Shown: positions 1-6,931 of the stretch, in pieces
How the letters are laid out: every line of letters begins with the position of its first letter
Position numbering within the stretch: position 1 is the first letter of the stretch
NCBI GenBank assembly: GCA_018262395.1
Contig: JAGSYM010000037.1
Coordinates: forward strand, 1-7,942
Origin: Nitrospirota bacterium
GTDB lineage: Bacteria > Nitrospirota > Thermodesulfovibrionia > Thermodesulfovibrionales > SM23-35
Direction of reading: 5' to 3'
DNA length: 7,942 nt
Notes under the pieces: model-generated
What the model saw: the letters and a program-made list of their open reading frames with translations, nothing else
Told to the model about the DNA's origin: nothing
Database searches by the model: none
Made by a program: the position numbers and the translations under genes

Positions 1-1133
1 ATATTGTTTCTATGCCGTTCATCAAACATAATCTTTTTCAATTCATTGATGATCTCGTGTGGATTCGCTCTTTCCTGCAGGAATTCCCGGACAACCTCTT
101 TGCCGGACAGGATATTGCTCAGCGATATGTATTTTACTTTGACGATTCTTTTCCCAAGCTGATACGTCAAGGGAGAAAGCTTATACATGACAACCATCGG
201 CACCTCAAGCAGTGCTGTCTGAAGGGTGGCCGTACCAGAGGCAACAACAGCCATGTCAGATGCAGCAAGCATCCTCACCGATTCACCCTTCCTGATGTCA
301 ACATTCTCACCCCGGAGTTGTTCAAGATAAAGTTTATATTTCTCCTCATCTGTGTTGGGGGCAAGAGGAATGCAGAACTGGTAGTTGCCGGCTGCTGCTA
401 TCTCAGGATCGTGCTTGAATTGTCTTACCATATCAACAAGCACGGGGAAGTGTCGTGTCAGTTCACTTGGCCTGCTGCCGGGAAGAATAGAAAGAAGAGG
501 GCGCTCTGGATTAAGACCAAGAGCAGACTTAACGTGGGTTTTTAGTTCAGGATTCATTGTGATATGTGATAATCCCGAAAAAGTCTTACCGCTGTCTGTT
601 GACTGTTGATCACCGACTGCCGACTGCAATACTTCCTCTATCTCCTCAAAAACCGGGTGGCCAACAAATTCGCATTCCACACCGGAATCCTTATACATTA
701 TTTCCTCAAACGGAAGGATGACTGTCATTTTGTCCACCAGTCCGGCAATCTTTCTTATCCTGCCTTTGCGCCATGCCCACACTTGCGGACTGACATAATA
801 GAGGATCTTGACGCCAAGAGGTTTCGCCATCGCGGCAACTTTCAGATTGAAATCGGGATAATCAATCGGGATAAGAACCTGAGGCCTGAATTTTCTTAAT
901 GCTTCACGGGCATTTTTCAATGCAGTCTTGATTTTGCTCAGCGAGGAAACTGCTTCAAGGAGTCCAAAGGCATCGGATATGTGGGCGATGAGTTCAACCC
1001 CTGCCTCCCGCATCCTGCTTCCTCCCATACCAATAATATGTACATCCGGACATTTTCTCTTCAAAGCCTTTGCGAGAAGCGAGCCGTACAATTCACCAGA
1101 GCTTTCCCCGGCAAGAATCATGACGGTAAACAT
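1..1133 (-). CDS. lpxB: Lipid-A-disaccharide synthase LpxB, 3' end beyond the left edge
   Basis: The enzyme joins UDP-2,3-diacylglucosamine to lipid X, forming the beta-1',6-linked disaccharide of lipid A at the inner face of the cytoplasmic membrane (GT19 family). I translated the frame by hand: 377 codons are open to the window edge without a stop, close to the usual length of about 380, so only a few residues should be missing. Family motifs are present: an N-terminal MILAGESSGELYG at about residues 5-17, SPQVWAWRKGR near 114-124, LPFEE, a GHP at 158-160 and LPGSRPSE at 217-224. The start is fixed at 1133 because an in-frame TAA lies two codons upstream; no good Shine-Dalgarno is seen. It follows the aminotransferase gene by 49 nt. 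Odd feature: about 27 extra residues between GHP and LPGSR compared with E. coli LpxB as I remember it, partly encoded by a heptamer repeat (592-626). Confidence 0.95.
   Translation of the reverse strand, partial: MFTVMILAGESSGELYGSLLAKALKRKCPDVHIIGMGGSRMREAGVELIAHISDAFGLLEAVSSLSKIKTALKNAREALRKFRPQVLIPIDYPDFNLKVAAMAKPLGVKILYYVSPQVWAWRKGRIRKIAGLVDKMTVILPFEEIMYKDSGVECEFVGHPVFEEIEEVLQSAVGDQQSTDSGKTFSGLSHITMNPELKTHVKSALGLNPERPLLSILPGSRPSELTRHFPVLVDMVRQFKHDPEIAAAGNYQFCIPLAPNTDEEKYKLYLEQLRGENVDIRKGESVRMLAASDMAVVASGTATLQTALLEVPMVVMYKLSPLTYQLGKRIVKVKYISLSNILSGKEVVREFLQERANPHEIINELKKIMFDERHRNN
592..626 (-). repeat. Five-unit degenerate heptamer array inside lpxB
   Basis: Read on the minus strand, 626 to 592 divides exactly into five 7-mers. 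The first two are both CAGTCGG; the others are TGATCAA, CAGTCAA and CAGACAG, matching a loose CAGTNNN pattern. The array encodes roughly residues 170-181 of LpxB (Gln-Ser-Ala-Val-Gly-Asp-Gln-Gln-Ser-Thr-Asp-Ser), a polar low-complexity stretch, and the frame stays open through it. The heptamer style matches the intergenic element at 6769-6847. Its origin as an inserted repeat is inference. Confidence 0.6.
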
Positions 1134-1182
1134 TGATTATTGCCCGAAATAATAATTAGGCGGGGATAGTATCATCATTCCA

Positions 1183-2274
1183 TCAGACAATGCTGTTGAT
1201 TATTCCAGCGATATTTTCTATTGTAGACTCTTCGAGCTCCGGAAACATGGGTAAGGAGAGTACTTCGCGAGCTGCTTTCTCTGCTATAGGGAAGTCTCCT
1301 TTGTGGTATCCCAAAAATTTCATAGCCTCTTGCAGATGCAAGGGAACAGGATAGTAAACCACTGAAGATATCCCGTTTTCTTTTAAGATCTGTTGTATCC
1401 TGTCTCTCTTCCGGCTTGTAATCGTGTACTGATGATAAACATGATAGGCGCCTTCCTTCTCAACGGGGCACTGTACGGTATCCCGCAGGAGGGTGTTATA
1501 CAAATGAGCATTCCGCCTTCTTAGCTTGTTATATTTATCGATATGTTTGAATTTTATAAGAAGAATTCCTGCCTGTAACTCGTCCAGCCTGCTGTTATAC
1601 CCGACCCTTTTGTGCCGGTAAGAACCTTTTGCGCCATGGTTTCTCAGTTCGCGTATCAGAACAGCTAACCGGGGGTTATTGATTGTTATCATACCGCCGT
1701 CACCGCATCCACCCAGGTTTTTGCTGGGATAAAAACTGAAACAACCTGCATCACCGATGCTTCCGACTGTTTGGCTGTTTAACCTCGCACCAAAGGCCTG
1801 TGCGCAATCTTCGATCACTTTCAGCCTGTGCTTTTTCGCTATCTTAAGGATCTTGTTCATATCACAGGGGTGCCCGAAGAGATGCACGGGCAAAATCGCC
1901 TTTGTCCTTGATGTGACATGCGCAGCTATTTGTTCCGGAGCGATATTCAGGGTATCGGGTTGGACATCAACAAAAACCGGCGTAGCGCCTGTGTAAAGGA
2001 TAGCCTCTGCTGTGGCAAAGAATGTAAAAGGCGTTGTGATGACTTCATCTCCTTCACCAATTCCCAGAGCATCAATCGCCAGATGGAGGGCATCTGTCCC
2101 TGATGCGACGCCGATCGCCTCTTTCAATCCGTGAAACTCCGCCACCTTTTTTTCAAATTCAGCCACTTTCGAGCCGAGTACGTAATGACTGCTCTCAAGA
2201 ATTTCGGTCAGAATATGAAGTATCTCTCCTTCGATTTCCTGAAATTGTCTCTTTAAATCAACCATTGGAACCAT
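1183..2274 (-). CDS. gnnB: DegT/DnrJ/EryC1/StrS aminotransferase, probable GnnB (UDP-3-oxo-GlcNAc 3-aminotransferase)
   Basis: This is a PLP-dependent sugar-nucleotide aminotransferase of 363 residues, a normal length for the family. Visible hallmarks are SGTDAL at 58-63 (PLP phosphate binding), [11 protein letters not shown] at 81-91, EDCAQAFGA at 155-163 (Asp156 should contact the pyridine nitrogen), the Schiff-base lysine in [10 protein letters not shown] (Lys185), [11 protein letters not shown] at 225-235 and the C-terminal HLQEA segment. The ATG at 2274 is preferred over Met4 because AAAGGA lies about 6 nt upstream and overlaps the stop of the preceding oxidoreductase gene (gap 10 nt). 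In Acidithiobacillus ferrooxidans an oxidoreductase/aminotransferase pair, GnnA and GnnB, lies with lipid A genes and makes UDP-GlcNAc3N. The same pairing next to lpxB here supports that role. The family also serves O-antigen amino sugars (WbpE-type), so substrate is inferred from context. Confidence 0.8.
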   Translation of the reverse strand: MVPMVDLKRQFQEIEGEILHILTEILESSHYVLGSKVAEFEKKVAEFHGLKEAIGVASGTDALHLAIDALGIGEGDEVITTPFTFFATAEAILYTGATPVFVDVQPDTLNIAPEQIAAHVTSRTKAILPVHLFGHPCDMNKILKIAKKHRLKVIEDCAQAFGARLNSQTVGSIGDAGCFSFYPSKNLGGCGDGGMITINNPRLAVLIRELRNHGAKGSYRHKRVGYNSRLDELQAGILLIKFKHIDKYNKLRRRNAHLYNTLLRDTVQCPVEKEGAYHVYHQYTITSRKRDRIQQILKENGISSVVYYPVPLHLQEAMKFLGYHKGDFPIAEKAAREVLSLPMFPELEESTIENIAGIINSIV

Positions 2275-2284
2275 AGAATATCCT

Positions 2285-3196
2285 TTAAAGCTTTATTTTT
2301 TCTGTGATCTCCATGACCACCTTCAGCGCATTCCTTCCTTCTATTGCCGAAACCCGTGGCTTCTTTCGCTCCCGGACGCAGCGGATAAAATCCTTCAGCT
2401 CCTCCTTCAGGGGCTCCTTTTTCTCCGGCTTGATAATATCAACAGATATGCCTTGTTCATTCTTGAAATACCGCTTTATCTCAGAGGTCTGGTAATCAAT
2501 CGTTATGTAGGAATCTTCCTGAGATACCTTGAGCCTTCTCTGCTTTTCCGGTGACAAACGGCTGACCGTCGCCAGGGCGGTACAGCCATTTTCGAATTCA
2601 AGCCAGGCCTTCGCAACATCAAGTTTATCGCTCATCACTTTAGCTCCAACTGCCCTTATCTCCCTTACGGGCGAGTCGATCAGACTCAGAATGATATCAA
2701 TGTCATGGATCATAAGATCGAGGGTGACATCAACATCTGTTCCTCTCCCGAGAAAGGGTGACAGCCTTTCTGATTCAATAAAAACCGGCTTTCTGAAGAA
2801 ATCTGTTGCTGCAAGGACCGCAGGATTATACCGTTCAAGATGTCCGACCTGAATAATGCGGCCGGAACTTTCTGATTCTCTAATCAGGTGATCGGCATCT
2901 TTAACGGTAACAGTTATCGGTTTCTCTATAAGGATATCCTTGCCCGATTTCAGGCAATCGAGGGCTATCGGATAATGTGTTGTTGTTGGGGTAACAATGC
3001 TCAGTGCGTCAACTTCACTCAGCATATCTCTGTAATCATTCATCGCCTTACAGTGATAGTTCCCCGCAATTGTCTCTGCCTTATCCTTCTGGAGATCTGC
3101 AACACCAACAAGCTCAGCTTCTTCTATTTCCGAATATATCCTTGCGTGGTGTTGACCAAGATACCCGACACCAATAACACCTACCCGAATTGCCAA
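2285..3196 (-). CDS. gnnA: Gfo/Idh/MocA oxidoreductase, probable GnnA (UDP-GlcNAc 3-dehydrogenase)
   Basis: This is a 303-residue NAD(P)-dependent sugar oxidoreductase. The N-terminal Rossmann motif is [13 protein letters not shown] at 7-19, followed by VTPTTTH at 68-74 and the family's EKP at 91-93 (Lys92 expected catalytic). The C-terminal domain holds GHLERYNP at 118-125 and DLMIHDIDI at 160-168, with His164 at the usual active-site position. The likely reaction is oxidation of the 3-hydroxyl of UDP-GlcNAc, giving the ketone used by the aminotransferase encoded 10 nt downstream. The start is a TTG at 3194-3196; no ATG lies nearby, the Rossmann strand begins at once, and a GGGAGGA sits 4 nt upstream. 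It follows trpD by 33 nt. WbpB/WlbA-type dehydrogenases of UDP-GlcNAcA are the main alternative; proximity to lpxB favours GnnA. Confidence 0.78.
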   Translation of the reverse strand: MAIRVGVIGVGYLGQHHARIYSEIEEAELVGVADLQKDKAETIAGNYHCKAMNDYRDMLSEVDALSIVTPTTTHYPIALDCLKSGKDILIEKPITVTVKDADHLIRESESSGRIIQVGHLERYNPAVLAATDFFRKPVFIESERLSPFLGRGTDVDVTLDLMIHDIDIILSLIDSPVREIRAVGAKVMSDKLDVAKAWLEFENGCTALATVSRLSPEKQRRLKVSQEDSYITIDYQTSEIKRYFKNEQGISVDIIKPEKKEPLKEELKDFIRCVRERKKPRVSAIEGRNALKVVMEITEKIKL

Positions 3197-3200
3197 AAAA

Positions 3201-3207
3201 TCCTCCC
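3201..3207 (-). promoter_or_regulatory. Ribosome binding site supporting the TTG start of gnnA
   Basis: On the minus strand GGGAGGA is followed by four T residues and then the TTG codon at 3196-3194. This strong match to the anti-Shine-Dalgarno, with the absence of a nearby ATG and the immediate Rossmann motif, decides the non-ATG start. Confidence 0.75.
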
Positions 3208-3229
3208 GTCCCCTGCTACAAACTGCATA

Positions 3230-4240
3230 TCAGAGGGCATTGCTTACCCTCTTAACTTCCTCGAGTTTTTTAAACGCCCTTCCCGAATCAATAGAGTCAG
3301 CAGCGATGCTGAATGCTATTTTAAAATCATCGGTCTTATCTGAAACAACAAGTGCAAGCGCAGAGTTCATGAGCACAATATCGCGTTTCGGTCCTTTTTC
3401 ACCCTGAAGAAGAGAAAGCGTAATCCCGGCGTTCTCTTCCTTACTGCCTCCACGGATTTGTTCAATGCTGTTTCTCCAGATGCCAAAATCTTCCGGTTCA
3501 ATATGAAAATTTTCTACATGATCGTCCTTATACCGTGAGACCATTGTTGAACCGGATATACTGACCTCATCGAGCCCGTCATCGCCGTGCACAACCATAG
3601 CATCAATTGCCCCAAGATTTCCGAGAACCCGGGCAAGTGTCTCCGTAAGTTTTTCGGCGAATACACCGAGAACCTGTCTTTTTGCGCCTGCGGGGTTCGT
3701 TATCGGACCAAGGATGTTGAAGATAGTCCTCACCCCTAACTCACGACGGGGGCCTATGGCATATTTCATCGCCGGATGAAACAATGGAGCAAAGAGAAAA
3801 CCAAAGCCTGTCTCAAAGAGACATTTCTCCACTTTTTCAGGGGAAAGATCAATTTTGACGCCAAGGGCCTCGAGGATATCGGCACTGCCTGACTTGCTTG
3901 AAACAGCCCGGTTTCCATGCTTTGCAACAGGCACTCCTGCTCCCGCAACGACAAGGGCCGTTGTCGTAGAGATATTGAATGTGTATGCCATATCTCCACC
4001 AGTCCCGCACGTGTCAAGAACATTATCCGGGGCCTTAATAGCAGTCGCCTTCTGTCGCATAATCCTCGCTGCCCCTGTCATTTCCTCAACGGTCTCGCCT
4101 TTCATCCTGAGCGCTGCAAGGAAAGCTCCTATCTGGGCATCCGTTGCCTTCCCCTCCATAATCTCCAGCATGCACTCAGCGGTCTCAGCCTCTGTAAGAC
4201 CAATATGGTTAATAAGCATGTTGATCGCTTCTTTTATCAT
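3230..4240 (-). CDS. trpD: Anthranilate phosphoribosyltransferase TrpD
   Basis: TrpD transfers the phosphoribosyl group of PRPP to anthranilate, the second dedicated step of tryptophan synthesis, in the cytoplasm. From the chosen start the protein is 336 residues, typical for free-standing TrpD. It has an N-terminal helical domain and then the PRPP-binding motifs DTCGTGGD (about 76-83), NIST (89-92), KHGNR (107-111) and SSKSGSAD (114-121). Further on are GPRRELGVRT, FNILGPITNP and the Mg-binding DDGLDEVS. An upstream in-frame ATG exists at 4261, but the ATG at 4240 has a perfect AGGAGG 6 nt before it and gives the family-typical N-terminus, so I use it. A hairpin-forming element fills the 109-nt gap from trpG. 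The next gene is gnnA, not trpC as in classical trp operons. Confidence 0.97.
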   Translation of the reverse strand: MIKEAINMLINHIGLTEAETAECMLEIMEGKATDAQIGAFLAALRMKGETVEEMTGAARIMRQKATAIKAPDNVLDTCGTGGDMAYTFNISTTTALVVAGAGVPVAKHGNRAVSSKSGSADILEALGVKIDLSPEKVEKCLFETGFGFLFAPLFHPAMKYAIGPRRELGVRTIFNILGPITNPAGAKRQVLGVFAEKLTETLARVLGNLGAIDAMVVHGDDGLDEVSISGSTMVSRYKDDHVENFHIEPEDFGIWRNSIEQIRGGSKEENAGITLSLLQGEKGPKRDIVLMNSALALVVSDKTDDFKIAFSIAADSIDSGRAFKKLEEVKRVSNAL

Positions 4241-4246
4241 AAAATC

Positions 4247-4252
4247 CCTCCT
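4247..4252 (-). promoter_or_regulatory. Shine-Dalgarno AGGAGG that fixes the trpD start
   Basis: A perfect AGGAGG on the minus strand lies 6 nt before the ATG at 4240-4238. It argues against the longer reading from 4261, which would place this site inside the coding region. It begins 2 nt after the hairpin at 4255-4275, so mRNA folding could influence trpD initiation. Confidence 0.85.
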
Positions 4253-4254
4253 AA

Positions 4255-4312
4255 CCTCCATTTTCCAAAGGGAGGGATATAACCCCTCTTTGCCAAAGAG
4301 GGGAAAAGGGAG
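4255..4312. repeat. REP/MITE-like double-hairpin element between trpG and trpD
   Basis: Two adjacent inverted repeats are visible. In 4255-4275, arms 4255-4263 and 4267-4275 pair at 8 of 9 positions around TCC. In 4283-4303, arms CCCCTCTTT and AAAGAGGGG pair perfectly (9 bp) around GCC. The outer segments 4256-4266 and 4302-4312 are also complementary at 10 of 11 positions, so the element can fold as two small hairpins or as one long outer stem. No T-run follows on the minus strand, so it is not a canonical terminator. Its CCTCTTTG/CAAAGAGG make-up resembles dispersed intergenic repeats of many bacteria. Confidence 0.7.
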
Positions 4313-4349
4313 ATTTTCTCATCATATTGTCCATTCAATTATGAGACCG

Positions 4350-4919
4350 TTAATAACTCAGTTTTAAAAAGTTCCTCAAAAGGTCTTTTCCTACTACGGT
4401 AAGTATGGATTCGGGATGAAATTGAACACCTTCCAGAACAACCTCTCTGTGTCTCACTCCCATTATTTCATCCATATCCGTCCATGCTGTTATTTCAAAA
4501 CAAGCAGGGAGTGTTTCCTTCTTGATCAAAAGCGAGTGATATCTGGTTGCTTCAAAAGGATTAGGGAGCCCCGTAAAAATCGTTTTCCCGTCATGGTAAA
4601 TCAGGGAAGTCTTTCCATGCATAAGCCTCGGTGCCCTGATAATATCCCCTCCAAACGCAGCACCTATTGACTGATGACCGAGACATACACCGAGGATAGG
4701 GACCTTTCCTGCGAAATGTTTGATGACATCCACTGAGATACCAGCCTCATTCGGTGTGCAGGGCCCTGGTGAAATGACAATCCTCTGCGGGATTAATTGT
4801 TCTATATCCTCAATGGTAATTTTATTATTTCTGAATACCTTTATATCCTCTCCAAGCTCGCCCAAATACTGAACGAGATTATAGGTAAAAGAATCGTAAT
4901 TGTCGATCATCAATAACAT
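4350..4919 (-). CDS. trpG: Anthranilate synthase glutamine amidotransferase subunit TrpG
   Basis: This class I glutamine amidotransferase (189 residues, full length) releases ammonia from glutamine for TrpE. The triad is visible: nucleophile Cys79 in [10 protein letters not shown], and His168 and Glu170 in FHPES. The oxyanion-region motif [11 protein letters not shown] lies at 50-60, and the N-terminal [16 protein letters not shown] is characteristic of TrpG/PabA. Its start follows the trpE stop by 5 nt, with only an AAGGA about 15 nt upstream, so translation is probably coupled to trpE. TrpG proteins can also serve PabB for folate. No pab-specific gene is visible here, although folP lies nearby on the same strand. 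Confidence 0.97.
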   Translation of the reverse strand: MLLMIDNYDSFTYNLVQYLGELGEDIKVFRNNKITIEDIEQLIPQRIVISPGPCTPNEAGISVDVIKHFAGKVPILGVCLGHQSIGAAFGGDIIRAPRLMHGKTSLIYHDGKTIFTGLPNPFEATRYHSLLIKKETLPACFEITAWTDMDEIMGVRHREVVLEGVQFHPESILTVVGKDLLRNFLKLSY

Positions 4920-4924
4920 AGGGA

Positions 4925-6448
4925 TTAACTTAGTTCCTTTTCTGCCATATCGACTGCCTTCATCATTGCCATTGCCTTATTCACTGTCTCTGTGTATTCT
5001 TTTTCAGGCACAGAATCTGCAACGATACCAGCCCCGGCCTGGACATAGACGTTATTGCCTTTTATAATGAGTGTCCTGATTGTGATACAGGTATCCATGT
5101 TCCCTGAATAACTAATATATCCGACTGCGCCGGCATAGGGGCCTCTTCTGATTGGCTCAAGTTCTTCAATGATTTCCATTGCCCTCACCTTCGGAGCTCC
5201 CGTGACTGTGCCTGCGGGGAAACACGCCCTGAGGACGTCAAAAGCATCCAATCCTTTTTTCAGTTTACCCTCAACATTGGATACAAGATGCATAACATGA
5301 CTGTATCTTTCGATATTCATTAATTCCGTGACTTTCACCGAACCTGTCTCCGCAACCCGCCCCACGTCATTCCTCCCGAGGTCAACAAGCATAATATGTT
5401 CTGCTATCTCTTTTGGGTCTTTCTTTAATTCCTCTTCGAGGGTTCTGTCTTCTTCCTCTGTTTCACCCCGCTTCCGTGTCCCGGCAATAGGTCTTAAGAG
5501 AACCTTTCCTCCTTCGAGCCTCACCAGAACCTCAGGAGAAGAACCAACAATTTGAGCATCCCCCATGTCAATGTAATACATGTATGGTGACGGATTGATA
5601 ACCCGTAACGCCCTGTAGATGTTGAATGAATGTATATCAGATTCCCTCTCAAATCTCTGTGAAAGGACAACCTGAATGATATCTCCTGCCATGATATATT
5701 CCTTGCACCTCAATACTGCTTCCTCAAACTCATCTTTTCGGGTAAATGAGGATGCATAACCGGAAAGTGAAGGACGCTCCTTGGAATGTATGATTGTTGC
5801 AAATGATAAATCCTGATCTCTCTTGCTTCTTGTTTTTCTTACAGGTCTCGACTTTTTCAATTTTGTAATGATCGCCTCTATCTTCTCTTCTGCATCACGG
5901 TATGCTTCCTCAGGAGATTTGTTGTCGATATGCGCATTTGAGACAACTTTTATCTTCCCTTTGAGATTATCAAAGATCATCACGGTATCCGTAACCATCA
6001 AAAAGATGTCGGGAATCTTAAGGCCCCGTTTTTTTTCACACGGTATGTTTTCAAAAAACCGTACCATGTCGTAGCCGATATAGCCGACGAGCCCGCCATA
6101 AAATCTGGGTAATCCCGGCACATCAACAGGTTTATAGGCTGCAATCTCTCTTTTAACGAACTCTAACGGATTTTCTACCTCATGTCTTTGGATGCCGGAC
6201 ATTGTATCCTTAATCTCTATTCTCTTATCCCAACCTTTGATAATTCGTGAGGGGCGTGAACCGAGAAAAGAGTACCTGGCCCACTTTTCACCACCAATCA
6301 TGCTCTCAAGCAAAAACGAAGGCGACCCTCCGAGTTTAAGGGCTGCTGACACAGGTGTTTCTGTGTCAGCAAGGATTTCCCGGTAAACAGGAATAAGATT
6401 CCCTTTCGTTGAGAGGGTTTTAAAAGTCTCTAAATCAGGATAGAGCAT
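4925..6448 (-). CDS. trpE: Anthranilate synthase component I TrpE
   Basis: TrpE converts chorismate and ammonia to anthranilate and pyruvate, the committed step of tryptophan synthesis. It has 507 residues, normal for the family. The N-terminal domain begins with the typical [19 protein letters not shown] and holds LLES (46-49), the motif tied to tryptophan feedback inhibition. The chorismate-binding domain shows GSSPEVLVR (302-310), [17 protein letters not shown] (354-361), [19 protein letters not shown] (410-420), GPYAGAVGY and [15 protein letters not shown] (471-485). [10 protein letters not shown] and LLES favour TrpE over PabB. The ATG at 6448 is supported by homology. The best Shine-Dalgarno (AGGAAGG, 6464-6470) is rather distant at 15 nt, and no alternative in-frame start lies between. 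It is first in the operon. Confidence 0.97.
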   Translation of the reverse strand: MLYPDLETFKTLSTKGNLIPVYREILADTETPVSAALKLGGSPSFLLESMIGGEKWARYSFLGSRPSRIIKGWDKRIEIKDTMSGIQRHEVENPLEFVKREIAAYKPVDVPGLPRFYGGLVGYIGYDMVRFFENIPCEKKRGLKIPDIFLMVTDTVMIFDNLKGKIKVVSNAHIDNKSPEEAYRDAEEKIEAIITKLKKSRPVRKTRSKRDQDLSFATIIHSKERPSLSGYASSFTRKDEFEEAVLRCKEYIMAGDIIQVVLSQRFERESDIHSFNIYRALRVINPSPYMYYIDMGDAQIVGSSPEVLVRLEGGKVLLRPIAGTRKRGETEEEDRTLEEELKKDPKEIAEHIMLVDLGRNDVGRVAETGSVKVTELMNIERYSHVMHLVSNVEGKLKKGLDAFDVLRACFPAGTVTGAPKVRAMEIIEELEPIRRGPYAGAVGYISYSGNMDTCITIRTLIIKGNNVYVQAGAGIVADSVPEKEYTETVNKAMAMMKAVDMAEKELS

Positions 6449-6496
6449 ATTGACAAAATGCGACCTTCCTATGTAGTATTTTTAATAGTAACGTTC

Positions 6497-6526
6497 ATTA
6501 TAGCCTATTATTTATCGATAAGTTAA
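6497..6526 (-). promoter_or_regulatory. Candidate promoter of the trpEGD-gnnAB-lpxB operon
   Basis: On the minus strand a perfect -10 hexamer TATAAT (6502-6497) is preceded, after 18 nt, by TTAACT (6526-6521), which matches the sigma-70 -35 box at four of six positions. A start near 6490 would give a leader of about 42 nt. The spacer contains the perfect palindrome TTATCGATAA (6512-6521), and TAATAG/CTATTA arms (6483-6488 and 6505-6510) flank the -10 box; either could be an operator. The leader is too short for a classical trp attenuator with leader peptide. Confidence 0.55.
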
Positions 6527-6560
6527 GAAGTAGTTCAAAAGTAAGGCAAAACTGAATATC

Positions 6561-6579
6561 ATTCCAGCTTGTCTGGAAT
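6561..6579. repeat. REP-like hairpin upstream of the tRNA genes
   Basis: ATTCCAG (6561-6567) and CTGGAAT (6573-6579) form a perfect 7-bp inverted repeat around CTTGT. A second small palindrome, TCTTT/AAAGA (6583-6595), follows closely. This style of hairpin is common among dispersed intergenic repeats. Neither strand shows a clear T-run after it, so I do not call a terminator. Nothing else recognisable lies between the trpE promoter and the first tRNA. Confidence 0.45.
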
Positions 6580-6679
6580 CCTTCTTTAAGAAAGAGGCTG
6601 GACAAGTCAGCATAACAGAAGATTTTGGGAATTGCTCCTTGCTTTTGGTTTTATTTTCAGCTGTCTTTTAGCGTGTCAT

Positions 6680-6755
6680 GCGGGAATAGCTCAGTTGGTA
6701 GAGCACAACCTTGCCAAGGTTGGGGTCGCGGGTTCGAACCCCGTTTCCCGCTCCA
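6680..6755 (+). tRNA. tRNA-Gly (anticodon GCC)
   Basis: A 76-nt cloverleaf can be drawn by hand. Acceptor arms GCGGGAA/TTCCCGC pair over 7 bp. The D arm is GCTC-AGTTGGTA-GAGC. The anticodon stem CAACC/GGTTG encloses TTGCCAA with anticodon GCC at 6713-6715. The T arm holds TTCGAAC with a 5-bp stem that includes one G-U pair. Discriminator T and an encoded CCA (6753-6755) end the gene. It decodes GGC and GGU glycine codons and is probably co-transcribed with the tRNA-Cys 99 nt downstream. I see no convincing promoter immediately upstream. Confidence 0.98.
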
Positions 6756-6768
6756 TCTTAATAGCAAA

Positions 6769-6847
6769 CAGTAGATAGTAGACAGAAAACAGGAGAATGT
6801 CTTTAATATTAAATCCCTGCATGCTGCCTACTGTCTATTATCTACTG
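6769..6847. repeat. Inverted heptamer-repeat element between the two tRNAs
   Basis: The outer arms 6769-6785 and 6831-6847 are inverted repeats matching at 16 of 17 positions. The left side reads as four contiguous 7-mers from CAGTAGA (6769-6775) to CAGGAGA (6790-6796). The right side, read on the minus strand, gives five (6847 to 6813), starting CAGTAGA, TAATAGA. The centre is a perfect 12-bp palindrome TTTAATATTAAA (6802-6813). The element resembles a small MITE or a cruciform-forming repeat. It carries no coding potential I can support. Confidence 0.65.
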
Positions 6848-6854
6848 ATTTAAG

Positions 6855-6929
6855 GGCGGCGTACCCAAGTGGCAAGGGAGAGGTCTGCAAAACCTTTATG
6901 CAGCGGTTCAAATCCGCTCGCCGCCTCCA
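6855..6929 (+). tRNA. tRNA-Cys (anticodon GCA)
   Basis: A 75-nt cloverleaf is visible. Acceptor arms GGCGGCG/CGCCGCC pair over 7 bp. The D arm has the short CCC/GGG type stem. The anticodon stem GAGGT/ACCTT (one G-U pair) encloses CTGCAAA with anticodon GCA at 6887-6889. The T stem AGCGG/CCGCT encloses TTCAAAT. Discriminator T and encoded CCA (6927-6929) complete it. Gly-Cys tRNA pairs are frequent in bacteria. The 3' end lies 2 nt from the stop codon of the convergent gene at 6932-7342, leaving no room for a terminator between them. Confidence 0.97.
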
Positions 6930-6931
6930 CA

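Noticed and set aside
12..1152. Several plus-strand open frames opposite lpxB
   Set aside because: The minus-strand frame translates to a clear LpxB with all family motifs; the opposite frames resemble no family and are shadows.
4238..4261. Longer trpD starting at the ATG at 4261
   Set aside because: The extra seven codons contain the perfect AGGAGG that serves the ATG at 4240, and they overlap the hairpin repeat; the shorter form matches usual TrpD length.
4283..4303. Rho-independent terminator between trpG and trpD
   Set aside because: The stem is strong but no run of T follows it on the minus strand, and downstream genes appear to be co-oriented operon members.
4925..6448. PabB (aminodeoxychorismate synthase) instead of TrpE, suggested by nearby folP
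   Set aside because: LLES, the [11 protein letters not shown] motif and the adjacent trpG-trpD favour anthranilate synthase; folP is in a separate transcription unit beyond the tRNAs.
6449..6679. trp leader peptide and attenuator, or T-box, upstream of trpE
   Set aside because: I found no short reading frame with tandem Trp codons on the minus strand near the promoter and no T-box-like sequence; the candidate promoter leaves too short a leader.
6769..6847. CRISPR array
   Set aside because: The repeat units are only 7 nt, contiguous, degenerate and arranged as an inverted pair, without spacers.
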